Below are positions 1 through 8,361 of a stretch of 64,000 nucleotides of DNA, in pieces. The notes under the pieces were generated by a model. It worked only from the letters and a program-made list of their open reading frames with translations, did not search any database and was not told where the DNA came from. Position 1 is the first letter of the stretch; each line of letters starts with the position of its first letter. The stretch spans positions 930,001 through 994,000 of the forward strand of contig NZ_AP018823.1 in the NCBI RefSeq assembly GCF_002217795.2, given 5' to 3'. The translations under genes and the position numbers were made by a program. This DNA is from Aquitalea magnusonii. Its GTDB lineage: Bacteria; Pseudomonadota; Gammaproteobacteria; Burkholderiales; Chromobacteriaceae.

Positions 1-216
1 TGCTCGCTGGTCAAGACCAAAGAAAACAATATATCTATTGTTTGCAGTCCAGCCTCCATTCACAGGATCAGATCTGAGTCTTAGATAATATTGGGCTTCA
101 TTTACTCTTACATTAAACTCACCACCCCCAACTTTATTCCTAATTATCTTAGGACATTCTTGAGAATAGCCAAGCTGTGAAATACACATCCCTATCATTA
201 TAAAAAATTTCTTCAC
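1..216 (-). CDS. Small secreted protein, N-terminal part (runs off window)
   Basis: The 72 visible codons begin at a GTG at 216 that follows a GGAG ribosome-binding site about nine bases upstream. The protein starts VKKFFIMIGM, with a short hydrophobic stretch and a likely signal-peptidase site near residue 18 (LGYS-QE), so it is probably exported to the periplasm. The GTG overlaps the TGA of the upstream small ORF by four bases, implying translational coupling. I recognise no family. Its place as the last visible gene of a T6SS effector module suggests an immunity or accessory protein; that is inference from context. The C-terminus lies outside the window. Confidence 0.5.
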   Translation of the reverse strand, partial: MKKFFIMIGMCISQLGYSQECPKIIRNKVGGGEFNVRVNEAQYYLRLRSDPVNGGWTANNRYIVFFGLDQRA

Positions 217-430
217 ACCTTGTCTCCAACCCTCTCATATATACGCACCGCATGCTCAAATCTTTTAGCATATAAATCTGTGTATTTATTTACCAATGCA
301 GTAACTGTATCACAATCATATCTGGCAATGCCTTTACTTGCAGACTTATTAACCCCAGTTAACTCCCAATAAAAACATGCCGTACTTACTCAGTCGCAAG
401 TAATATTAGCAGTCTGCTAAGATTCTTCAC
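213..430 (-). pseudogene. Small exported ORF, apparently frameshifted
   Basis: A GTG at 430 opens a 14-codon signal-peptide-like stretch (MKNLSRLLILLATE) that stops at 386-388. The next frame continues openly from 389 to the TGA at 213-215 with a protein-like sequence beginning STACFYWELTG and ending RIYERVGDKV. A one-base shift near 390 would join them into a roughly 70-residue protein with a possible lipobox-like STAC. I read this as one small lipoprotein or secreted gene broken by a frameshift, or one read with a sequencing error. The TGA overlaps the next GTG. It sits downstream of the candidate immunity gene. No family was recognised. Confidence 0.35.
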
Positions 431-467
431 GTTAAATCCGTTCAATTATGGAGACCTGACTATAATA

Positions 468-1040
468 TTACTTACTTTGCTCAAATATTTCCATCTCAGA
501 CACCTTCAAGAAATTCGAAATAAATTCTATCCTTCGCTTAGCAGATTTCTGCCAGCATTTACTATCCGGCCTACATCCTGACGCCCGGCCCAAATAAGAG
601 TTATAAAAAAACTTCTTATTTTTTTTCCTTCCCATTATTGTGAAGCATTTCCCAGCCATAGAAATTCCCCACTTCTCATCACTTATTTGACATGGTCCAA
701 ATGCCGTATAAACATCAATCCCATCCAACTCAAAGCTATTCATTTCAGTATAGTATGGCTCAACGAAGTAATTCCTCTCCCCAACTAGATCCCAATTACT
801 TTCAGCACACTTCTCAGCGGAAGTGCAAATACTTATGGATTCTGAGCTATACCCATCTCTGGGCTTTGCTAAAGATAAATCAATATCAATCTCCCCCGGG
901 CCTTCATTAAAATCCACACCCCGGTATAGACCTCTATCTATTTTCTTGATCTGTTCCTTTAGTTTAATTGACTCTGCTAGTGACATATCGCTTAGATGAG
1001 AAAATACTAAAAAAAGTAACACCAATGTAATTTTACTCAT
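468..1040 (-). CDS. Candidate periplasmic immunity protein of the T6SS effector
   Basis: This 190-residue protein has a clear Sec signal peptide (residues 1-22, cut after LA) and a mature domain with several cysteines (around ICTSAEKC, GPCQ, GKCF, GCRPDSKC), as expected for a disulfide-stabilised periplasmic protein. Its ATG overlaps the TAA of the upstream peptidoglycan hydrolase by one base (TAATG), so the two are almost certainly co-translated. T6SS effectors that attack the cell wall are normally encoded with a periplasmic immunity protein directly downstream, and this is the obvious candidate. The function comes from position and export signal only; I recognise no domain. Base composition is markedly AT-rich compared with the rest of the window, typical of immunity genes acquired by transfer. 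Confidence 0.6.
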   Translation of the reverse strand: MSKITLVLLFLVFSHLSDMSLAESIKLKEQIKKIDRGLYRGVDFNEGPGEIDIDLSLAKPRDGYSSESISICTSAEKCAESNWDLVGERNYFVEPYYTEMNSFELDGIDVYTAFGPCQISDEKWGISMAGKCFTIMGRKKNKKFFYNSYLGRASGCRPDSKCWQKSAKRRIEFISNFLKVSEMEIFEQSK

Positions 1041-3130
1041 TAAATTGAGTCCGTTAATATTTTTGCAATTCTAAGAGTGTGGTATTGCCTATTCTCCAAA
1101 CCCATATCCCCACCATTTATTTCCCTACAAACCGCTCTTGCCAAGGCATTTAGATCACCTTGAAAACTATCGATAATTTTATTAATCGTACTCTCTTTCC
1201 TTGGCTCTCCTCTTCTTGGTCCAGCCTCCCAATGCCATGCCCCTGCATCTATTGTTGCATAAGTGTTATTGATTAAAAAATCAGGATTAAAGATTTCAGG
1301 CCTTCTAGCATTTTTTTTAGACCACCATGCGGAGTCAAATGAACTTCTCTTGATTTTTCCACGATAAACCCAATAACCTGCGTAGTTAGCCTTCCCTGTA
1401 AGTTGCTTAATACCCCTGCCTCTATACTTGTATCCATCGCCAGGAAGATCATTTCCCAGAATTCCACCATAAAGACGATTGCATGACTCTTCAGATCGTG
1501 CCTCATTCATCCATGTGAGCGTCCTCGACTCCTCTGCTCCTTGAGCAAAGAAATTTACCATCCGCAAGCCAGTTTTATTAATTAAATGCTTTCTGATTGC
1601 AATGCAAATATCTTTTCTATACTTTTCTCGCACAGCGTCACTCAATCCATTTTGAGCAACCTGAACTTTTCCTTTATCTTTCTTCTGAATATCATCAGGA
1701 TATATTCTCTTTAATTCATTCTTATCGATCCAGTTACATCGCCTAAACTGCTCAACAAATACTCTAGGGTGAAAATGCCAATGAGCACTAGGAATCTTCA
1801 GTCCAGCCTCTTCCCAAAATGATAAAGATTCAACATGCGCCTTGAATTCGGCATATTTCTTCTCATTCATCGATTCGTCCAATACCTCACTTTTACTTTT
1901 TAGCCAAGCATATCGAGTATCAATTGTGGATTTTTCCCGCTCAGTCGGAAATTTACAAATTGTTCGTGAAAGTCGTGACTGGACTTTTGCATCGGTCAGT
2001 GCAGTTGCTAACACGCCTTTATCCAACTTTTTTCCACTATTCCCCGTAAGCCATTTCTCAAGCATGGGGGAGTTGCATTGGCTATCCGGTGTGGGGTCAT
2101 CGTCAATCAAGGTCCAGCCAAGCCAATGGGGGAAATCGGCATCGCTGAATTTCTTGATGCCTACCGCATTCAGATTTACCCAGCCTTGGCCGCCTGGGTA
2201 ATTGACCTTGTGCCAATGTGGGACTGAGCCAGCAGGGATAGCGGTTTCATTTTCGGTATTGATGACCCGGCCAAATCGCAGCAACTCGTAAGCCGCACTT
2301 GGTGCAATATGAAAAGCATCTCCCAGAGCGGTCGCTTTGCTGTAAAGACTGTACTCATACTTGTCGTCGCTATCTGCTAGTGCTGCGCCGACCTCAACGA
2401 ATACACCCTGTTGTTGAGTATCTTCTTGCCGAGTGGTGAGCAGGCATTTCCCGCGTTCAAAACGCATCGTCACAAACAGAGGGACAGTGGAGGTATGAAC
2501 GACAGCGCCACTGCCTGCGGGAGCTTGCGGCGATGCAATAGAAGCAAAAAATAGTGTGCCTGGCGGTAGATAGAAATGCATATCGCCATAGACGATCTTG
2601 TCCCGGCCATCCTTGCTGATATCCAGCGTGCCCGAGCTTCTACCGACGATTTTTTTCAGGTTGGCATCGTCGCAGATGATTTCCAGATGGATGGCATTGT
2701 TGCCGTTGCAGCTGCCTACGCTGCCCAAGCTATCTTTGCGATATACCGGCTGCTTCTTTTTGACGAAGACCTGTTTGAGATGCATATAAATCGAGTAGTA
2801 CTCGATCTGGCCGTCTGTTCCCTCGCCAATTTCTGTGCTGTGCTTGATCACCACACAGCCATTGTCGGTCTCGCCCTGATAGGCCAAAGGCTTCTTATCC
2901 GCATCAGGAGATGGGTCTCGCTTGTATACCACCACGCCATCGGCAATTGCGCGAACCGGCTCGCCATGCGCACCTGTGTCGGTATGCTCGATATGTTGGC
3001 CACCATGCCAGGCCATACGGCTGGCGATAGGAAAGCCTCCGCGAGAGCTAAAGGGCATCAAACCGGCCAGCCACTGTTCATCTGTGGCCGTGCCTTGGGG
3101 CGTTTTAAGAATCGGGGGACTGATGATCAT
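1040..3130 (-). CDS. T6SS bifunctional peptidoglycan hydrolase effector (M23-like + GH19-lysozyme-like)
   Basis: This 696-residue protein has no signal peptide, as expected for a VgrG-delivered cargo. The N-terminus (residues about 30-190) is M23/LytM-like: HGGQH at 42-46, a long VRAIADGVV strand, YMHL with His117 and IHLE with His148. The canonical HxxxD aspartate is replaced by His46, and the first His of the usual HxH is Ala146. The C-terminal part (about 500-690) resembles GH19-type lysozyme/chitinase domains: an EES segment near 530, then a GNDLPGDGYKYRGRG block followed by IKQLTG. Together these should cleave peptide and glycan bonds of a competitor's wall. The gene starts 12 bases after the vgrG stop and overlaps the downstream immunity candidate. 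Two-activity effectors of this kind (for example TseP of Aeromonas) are known; activity here is predicted. Confidence 0.75.
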   Translation of the reverse strand: MIISPPILKTPQGTATDEQWLAGLMPFSSRGGFPIASRMAWHGGQHIEHTDTGAHGEPVRAIADGVVVYKRDPSPDADKKPLAYQGETDNGCVVIKHSTEIGEGTDGQIEYYSIYMHLKQVFVKKKQPVYRKDSLGSVGSCNGNNAIHLEIICDDANLKKIVGRSSGTLDISKDGRDKIVYGDMHFYLPPGTLFFASIASPQAPAGSGAVVHTSTVPLFVTMRFERGKCLLTTRQEDTQQQGVFVEVGAALADSDDKYEYSLYSKATALGDAFHIAPSAAYELLRFGRVINTENETAIPAGSVPHWHKVNYPGGQGWVNLNAVGIKKFSDADFPHWLGWTLIDDDPTPDSQCNSPMLEKWLTGNSGKKLDKGVLATALTDAKVQSRLSRTICKFPTEREKSTIDTRYAWLKSKSEVLDESMNEKKYAEFKAHVESLSFWEEAGLKIPSAHWHFHPRVFVEQFRRCNWIDKNELKRIYPDDIQKKDKGKVQVAQNGLSDAVREKYRKDICIAIRKHLINKTGLRMVNFFAQGAEESRTLTWMNEARSEESCNRLYGGILGNDLPGDGYKYRGRGIKQLTGKANYAGYWVYRGKIKRSSFDSAWWSKKNARRPEIFNPDFLINNTYATIDAGAWHWEAGPRRGEPRKESTINKIIDSFQGDLNALARAVCREINGGDMGLENRQYHTLRIAKILTDSI

Positions 3131-3142
3131 GCTGATATCCGC

Positions 3143-4310
3143 TTATTCCGAGAACGGATGAGAATTGGGTGGGGTGTATTTGTCTTTTGGTAGCGTCGGT
3201 ATCGGAATATTCATGCTGTCCGGCCCGCTCCAGTCATGGCTACCCCCCTTGAAGCTGACGGTGCCGGGGGCGTGCAGCTCGATCTTGCCATCCTTGATCC
3301 GCATGTAAGCGCCGCCGCTGGTCAGCAGGATTTCCTGCTTGGCGTTGACCACAATCCTTTCTTTGCAGGAGGTAATCGTCACATCCTTATCCGCCGTCAG
3401 TTCCATCGCATCGCTCTGCGCTTGCACCTGCACCTTGCCCTTCGCCGCAATCAGCTTCAGCGCCACCTTGTCCTTCACCCCGGCCACAAACAGGCTGATG
3501 TGCTGGCCGACGTTGTGCAGCCAGCGGCGGCCGGTGGTGTGGTTGGCGTCGCGTTGGGCGATGAGGTTGAGGTTGGTGCCGGCGCTGAGGGTGTGGCTTT
3601 GTTCGGTCAGGCTGGCGATGCCGGCCGGGGCGGACAGGATGAAAGCGCACCCGCTCGCTGGCCACTGGCGGCAGGCTGTAAGCATTATCAAACACCACCA
3701 GCTTGACCTGCGGATGCTCGCCATCGACATGTTCAAACCTCCACGCATACCCCTCTTCATGCAGCAGCCGCACGATGAAGTCGAAATCACTCCCGCGATA
3801 CTGCAGGCAATAACTGCGCGGGCTGGCGCTGGCGGTGTGGAACTCCAGCGTCTGTACCTGGGCAAACACCGGATTATTGGCCTGATGCTCGGCCAGGATC
3901 TGCTTGACGATGTCCGGCACCGACAAGTCCTGAAACACCCGCGACGTACGACGCAGCCGCAGCAGCGCAAACGGCGGCTCGATGGTGAGGCCGTACTTGG
4001 CAAAACCGCCATCCGAACCCAGCAACTCGGCCCGTGACACCACCCCGCAACGCACCACCTCATTGCCGTCGGCATCCAGCCCCCCCAGGCGGGCGGCCAC
4101 ACCGAGCAGCGACTTGAGTTCAATAGTGCCATCCGGCGACAAACAACTGAGCTGATAGCGATAAGCTTGCGACACCCCCTCGCTGCCATCCAGGGTGTGC
4201 GGCAGCAACTGCTCGGCGGCGATCTGCCCGCCATCCAGCTGCAGGGTGAGCAGACGCTGGTGCTGGGAAAAGGCGGCGGCGAAGCTGGCGAGCAGGGAGG
4301 AGAAATCCAT
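3143..4310 (-). pseudogene. vgrG: vgrG (T6SS spike) with internal deletion and frameshift
   Basis: From ATG 4310 the frame encodes the gp27-like VgrG N-terminus (HTLDGSEGVSQAYRYQLSCL, then LQYRGSDFDFIVRLLHEEGYAWRF) up to RVRFHPV at about 3633. The recognisable sequence then jumps to another frame and continues as the VgrG C-terminal DUF2345 region (SLTEQSHTLSAGTNLNLIAQ, then GRRWLHNVG and TADKDVTITSCKE) to the stop at 3143. The whole central gp5-like OB fold and beta-helix between these two blocks is absent. Only about 395 codons remain, against roughly 700-900 for full relatives. Both flanks are well conserved, so the deletion looks recent. As it stands the locus cannot make a spike. A GTG at 4325 is an alternative start. 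Confidence 0.8.
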
Positions 4311-5136
4311 GGTGCGGGCTATCACGTCGGCTGACGTGAATCATCACATTCTGTTGAAAGTTCAATAGCTTATGCCTTCAGCATGGATCGAACAAGGCTG
4401 AATGGCATGAATGCGTAGTTCTACGGATGCGCCTGCATGCGGGAGGAAGGAGCCGGAGGATCATGCAGTGCATTCACAACGGGCAGATCATCGGCCATAG
4501 CGGACCCTCATATCCCAGATAAAATATGGCTGCTTCCAATTAGGAAGCAGCCGTAAACGTAACTATAAAAGCGAGGGCGATTCAACTATTCAGCTCGAGG
4601 AACGCATTCCACAGGGGTAACCCAAACCCCGTTTACACAAAAATTCGGACAGGCCCTCTCCAGACTAGGTGGCAGTTTCCTGCCAAATGTCCGTTTACAC
4701 AAAATTCAGTACACGCCCTGTGGTTGGGCTTGGCAGCCCGTTGTAGTGATGTGCCATCGCTGCTCGCCTGGCAGCGAGCGGGATGAATGCTGACCTTGGC
4801 CGGTCAGCGAGCAAAGCAGGCATATTGTTGAAGGTAAGCCCGGGTGGATACGCTGCTCTGTATTCACTCGTTCTCTAACCACCCCGCGCTGCGGGGTGAT
4901 GCTTGTTGTTGTTTTCGGTCGAAGCTATCAGTCAGGTCAGAGTCAAGAATAGCTGTTTTCGTTAAGAAAGCAGCCCTCTGCGTATCTGGCAAATCAGGAT
5001 GGCTCAAATTATTCCATTATGCTGCGAAATTTCCCAATCATAATTCCTGAAATAAATATAAAAAGTCCGATACTCTGAAATATGATTCGTCGCTAAATGT
5101 TACCATTTTCCGGTAATGTTAATGGAGTAACGAGTC
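4311..5136. other. Long intergenic stretch with IS-end-like repeats
   Basis: About 0.8 kb separates vgrG from the next credible gene. Apart from the two IS-end-like repeats at 4629-4720 I see no coding signal that I trust. The only sizeable reading frame (4844-5050) has no ribosome-binding site and a composition like random sequence. The second half (4860-5100) becomes AT-rich and probably holds the promoter of the small ORF at 5137. Confidence 0.5.
4629..4720. repeat. Two direct copies of an IS256-like terminal sequence
   Basis: CCGTTTACACAAAAATTCGG (from 4629) and CCGTTTACACAAAATTCAGT (from 4691) are near-identical, both followed by an ACA-G-CCC block. They lie in the same orientation 62 bases apart. 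The GTTTACACAAAATTC core resembles the terminal inverted repeats of IS256-family (mutator-type) elements, so these may be leftover ends after transposition or deletion. No transposase gene lies between or near them. A third, more degenerate copy is at 20735-20759. Confidence 0.45.
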
Positions 5137-5289
5137 ATGATCATGGCAGCCCCTTTGGCCGCAATTGTTGCAATCGCAATGTTCTTTGGTATCACGCATG
5201 ATGTCGATGCAGGCAAGCAGCAAGATGGTAGGTCGCATGTTGTGGAGATGCAAAAATCTACTGAAACGAACATAGGATCCGGTCAGTAG
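5137..5289 (+). CDS. Small exported or membrane ORF, 50 aa
   Basis: ATG 5137 follows GGAG (5124-5127) at a normal distance. The 50 codons start MIMAAPLAAIVAIAMFFGI, a single hydrophobic segment that could act as a signal peptide or membrane anchor, then a polar tail (THDVDAGKQQDGRSHVVEMQ) to TAG 5287-5289. It reads convergently toward the TetR gene at 5321. I recognise no family and cannot exclude chance, but the start signal and hydrophobicity pattern are typical of a real small protein. Confidence 0.4.
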   Translation: MIMAAPLAAIVAIAMFFGITHDVDAGKQQDGRSHVVEMQKSTETNIGSGQ

Positions 5290-5320
5290 ACAATCATGTA
5301 TGGCAAGTTTGTTGCTGAAT

Positions 5321-5998
5321 TTATTGAGGTGATGTAAATAGAGTGGCAGTTGATGGCGGTTCGGCTAGAAAGACAGAGTCACATTTGCACTGCCATTCTT
5401 TGTTTAAAGTTGGATAAATGAATTTCAGCATGTAATGACGCCCAGCCGATATGATTTCAGTGCTGGGGCGTGTGGGCATGTTCAATATCTGCATACTTAG
5501 CCATGCTTCCTGGAGTAGGCTGAATTGTTTGGCCAGTAAATCAAGATCCTGCTGCTGAATGTTGAATATTCCAAAATCATATAATTTCTGGAAAAATCTG
5601 CTGATCGGTAATTCGATATTGCTATGCTCGGTGGCAAAGTAAGTGGATTTGATATTTTCATTGAATGGAAACATTCCGAATTTTCCATGCATGATGAATC
5701 TATATTCCCAGCGTAATCCTATGATATTTTCTAGTAGTTGGATAATACTGCCAAATTCCACGTTGTTGGAAATGCTTCGCTGGATTATCTCATTGAATTC
5801 ATTTGTATATCTGCGTGCCAATTCGAGAATGATTTCATCTTTACTACCATAATGGTAATAAAGATTTCCTGTGCTCAAGTCAAGCTGTTGCGCAATGTGA
5901 TTGGTTGTGACATTTCTTTCTCCTTGCTTGTTAAACATTTCCAGACTTTTTTTGATAATCAGCTCTGGTGTGTTTCGATGTTTCCTGGTTTTTCTCAT
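5321..5998 (-). CDS. TetR/AcrR family transcriptional regulator
   Basis: This 225-residue protein has the TetR N-terminal helix-turn-helix at about residues 10-60 (RNTPELIIKKSLEMFNKQG, then TTNHIAQQLDLSTGNLYYHYGSKDEI). The GNLYYHYGSKDE block is the classic recognition-helix end of the family. The C-terminal ligand domain (about 65-225) is divergent and gives no clue to the inducer. It is transcribed toward the small ORF at 5137-5289 and away from the AraC gene at 6308, so its target is not obvious from context. TetR proteins usually repress neighbouring genes until they bind a small molecule. Confidence 0.85.
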   Translation of the reverse strand: MRKTRKHRNTPELIIKKSLEMFNKQGERNVTTNHIAQQLDLSTGNLYYHYGSKDEIILELARRYTNEFNEIIQRSISNNVEFGSIIQLLENIIGLRWEYRFIMHGKFGMFPFNENIKSTYFATEHSNIELPISRFFQKLYDFGIFNIQQQDLDLLAKQFSLLQEAWLSMQILNMPTRPSTEIISAGRHYMLKFIYPTLNKEWQCKCDSVFLAEPPSTATLFTSPQ

Positions 5999-6307
5999 GG
6001 CTTGACTGTCAGGCGTAGATGTATCGGCAAGGGCAGCTTAGGTAAGCTGGATTTTCTCAATCTGCTGTGTTTGCAAACATGATGATGGATCAAACAGTGC
6101 TTCATGCGAGTAAGCATCTGTTTGAGGGTTTGTTTGCAATATAGGCCAGAATGCAAGCAATGAATGTATGGATGGCAGACAAAAAATCACTGTGAGAGGA
6201 CAATCTTGCAATAAGCCTCGCAAAAAACCGGAAAATGGCTGTCATCTTGCAATGATTTGTTAAGTCCTGGCGAATTCAGCTGAGTCAGGTGTATATCACG
6301 CCTTGTC
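5999..6307. other. Intergenic region upstream of tetR
   Basis: About 310 bases lie between the tetR start and the end of the AraC gene. They are of mixed composition and should contain the tetR promoter. I see no convincing palindromic operator, RNA gene or terminator in them. Confidence 0.4.
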
Positions 6308-7324
6308 TTAAACGCCGCCTTCATTTGTCCTTTTGAAGGATAGTGGTGTTTTGCCCGTCATTCTGCGGAACGCCGCAATGAAGGAAGAGGAAGAGGCATA
6401 CCCTAGTCGGTGTGAGGTTTCATCTACTGACAAATTCAGCGCCGACAGGTATTCCTCTGCCAGGGCACAACGTACTTCATCCCTGAGTTTGATGAAGGAA
6501 GTGCCTTCTTCGTCCAGCTGCCTGCGTAGCGTGCGTGAAGTCATGAAAAACATGGCAGCCATTTTTTCCATGTCCATATGAATGTCATTGATCAGTTTGG
6601 CCCTGACTCTGGCCGCCAGACCAATGCGCGAACAATATCTTTCTATAAGCTTTGCGCATTGATCTTCGCATTGCTGCAGCGTCAGCGGGTTGGCCTGCCT
6701 TATGGGCTGTTGCATCTTGTTCTTGTCAAAATGGGCCAGGGTGATTTTCTTGTTAAAGCCTACTCGGCTACCAAAAAATTCAATATAGGGCTGTGGGTTC
6801 GATGGGGTAGGGATGGCAAGACTGGTTTGAACCAGAATACTGTCTACTTCCAGCAGTTCCCTTTGAATGGTTATCAGCGCGGTGATATCGCGTTCCAGGC
6901 AGAACTTCCTCAGCTCTGCAGGCAGATGATCGGCATTGATTTTGACACGAACTTCCTGTTCTGTTTCTTCAATGGAGAACTGACAGAATGCAAAAGTAAG
7001 ATTGAAGTAACGCAGGGCAAGCTCAAGTGCAATCTTCAGATTTGGACTGCTTACCATGGCAAACCCGAGCATGCCAAAAGTAGTGAAATGATAGCGCTGC
7101 CCAGCTGATAGCCCCAGGTTTTGCTCACCGCGGAGCAGGGTGACGATATTTCTGATCACACGTAATTCTTGCTCCCCAGTCACAATGAAAGCAGCATCAT
7201 TCAGGTTGGAATGTTTTATTCCGGTACCGCTCAGGCATTTTTTTTCGTCAACACCGTAATCCATTCCCAGTTCCACCAGCAGCTTTATGCCAGCGATATT
7301 GCGTCCAAAATTCCATTCATTCAT
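6308..7324 (-). CDS. AraC family regulator with OruR/ArgR-type N-terminal domain
   Basis: This is a 338-residue protein. Residues about 15-205 match the arabinose-binding-type ligand domain of the large AraC subfamily found in OruR and related regulators of amino acid or quaternary amine catabolism (YHFTTFGMLGFAMVSSPNLKIAL is a typical segment). The C-terminal 90 residues carry two helix-turn-helix motifs (MEKMAAMFFMTSRTLRRQL and the family signature HRLGYASSSSFIAAFRRMTG). It is divergent from etfBA (7603), with about 280 bases between, so it may control the electron-transfer flavoprotein and acyl-CoA dehydrogenase genes; this is inference. The inducer is unknown. Confidence 0.85.
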   Translation of the reverse strand: MNEWNFGRNIAGIKLLVELGMDYGVDEKKCLSGTGIKHSNLNDAAFIVTGEQELRVIRNIVTLLRGEQNLGLSAGQRYHFTTFGMLGFAMVSSPNLKIALELALRYFNLTFAFCQFSIEETEQEVRVKINADHLPAELRKFCLERDITALITIQRELLEVDSILVQTSLAIPTPSNPQPYIEFFGSRVGFNKKITLAHFDKNKMQQPIRQANPLTLQQCEDQCAKLIERYCSRIGLAARVRAKLINDIHMDMEKMAAMFFMTSRTLRRQLDEEGTSFIKLRDEVRCALAEEYLSALNLSVDETSHRLGYASSSSFIAAFRRMTGKTPLSFKRTNEGGV

Positions 7325-7602
7325 GGTGGGGCTGTCCGTTTTTAATAATTTTTAATCCGCTAACCAAGGTGGCGTTGGAAGGAGTTAGTGGTAATTTGCT
7401 GCTTACAGGGATAGTAATTTTCGTGCTTTTATAAATGCGGCATGCCCTGTCATGGGTGGATTCAGTCAACTAGATTGATGCAAGCGGCCAGGCTGTTTGT
7501 ATCTGGGCTGATCTTGGCTTGCAGGAAGCATCAGTAATAACAAGAGTGATGACTTGGCCAGCGGGAGGATTGAGTCAGTCACTTGAAACCAGTGAGGACA
7601 TA

Positions 7603-8358
7603 ATGCTTGTGAAAATACTAGTAGGTGTCAAACGCGTTGTCGATTACAACGTGAAGGTCCGCGTGAAGGCTGACGGGTCCGATGTCGATGTGGCCAACGT
7701 CAAGATGTCGATGAACCCCTTTGACGAAATTGCCGTTGAAGAGGCCGTGCGTTTGAAAGAAGCCGGCAAGGCCAGCGAAATCGTAGTCGTGTCCATGGGT
7801 GTCAAGCAGTGCGAGGAAACCCTGCGCACCGCCCTGGCCATGGGTGCCGACCGCGCCATCCTGGTGGAAACCGAAACCGAACTGCAGCCCCTGGCCGTGG
7901 CCAAGCTGCTCAAGGCGGTTGCTGACAAGGAACAACCGCAACTGCTGATCGTTGGCAAGCAAGCCATTGACGATGATGCCAACCAGACCGGCCAGATGGC
8001 TGCTGCCTTGCTGGGCTGGGCACAAGGCACTTTCGCCTCCAAGGTGGATGTCGCTGCCGAAACCGTGGACGTGATCCGCGAAATCGACGGTGGCCTGGAA
8101 ACCGTCAAGCTGCGTCTGCCGGCCGTGGTGACCGCCGACCTGCGCCTGAACGAGCCGCGCTTCATCAAGCTGCCCAACATCATGGCCGCCAAGAAGAAGC
8201 CGCTGGACAAGACCAGCCCGGCCGATCTGGGAGTGGATGTCACGCCGCGCCTGAAAACGCTGAAAGTGGCCGAACCGGCCAAGCGCTCTGCCGGCATCAA
8301 GGTAGCCAACGCTGCCGAGCTGGTAGCCAAACTGAAAAACGACGCAAAGGTGCTGTAA
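7603..8358 (+). CDS. etfB: Electron transfer flavoprotein beta subunit
   Basis: This 251-residue protein matches EtfB over its whole length, starting with the family N-terminus [20 protein letters not shown]. It contains the AMP-binding region around [25 protein letters not shown] and the DDDANQTGQ loop. With EtfA it forms the soluble FAD/AMP heterodimer that takes electrons from acyl-CoA dehydrogenases and passes them to ETF-ubiquinone oxidoreductase in the membrane. I chose ATG 7603, which follows a GAGG site and begins at the normal family N-terminus; an upstream in-frame start at 7519 would add 28 residues with no similarity. Only three bases separate it from etfA. Confidence 0.95.
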   Translation: MLVKILVGVKRVVDYNVKVRVKADGSDVDVANVKMSMNPFDEIAVEEAVRLKEAGKASEIVVVSMGVKQCEETLRTALAMGADRAILVETETELQPLAVAKLLKAVADKEQPQLLIVGKQAIDDDANQTGQMAAALLGWAQGTFASKVDVAAETVDVIREIDGGLETVKLRLPAVVTADLRLNEPRFIKLPNIMAAKKKPLDKTSPADLGVDVTPRLKTLKVAEPAKRSAGIKVANAAELVAKLKNDAKVL

Positions 8359-8361
8359 GCC

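Noticed and set aside
4844..5050. 68-codon plus-strand frame upstream of the small ORF at 5137
   Set aside because: No ribosome-binding site, no hydrophobic or domain pattern, cysteine- and serine-rich random-looking composition.
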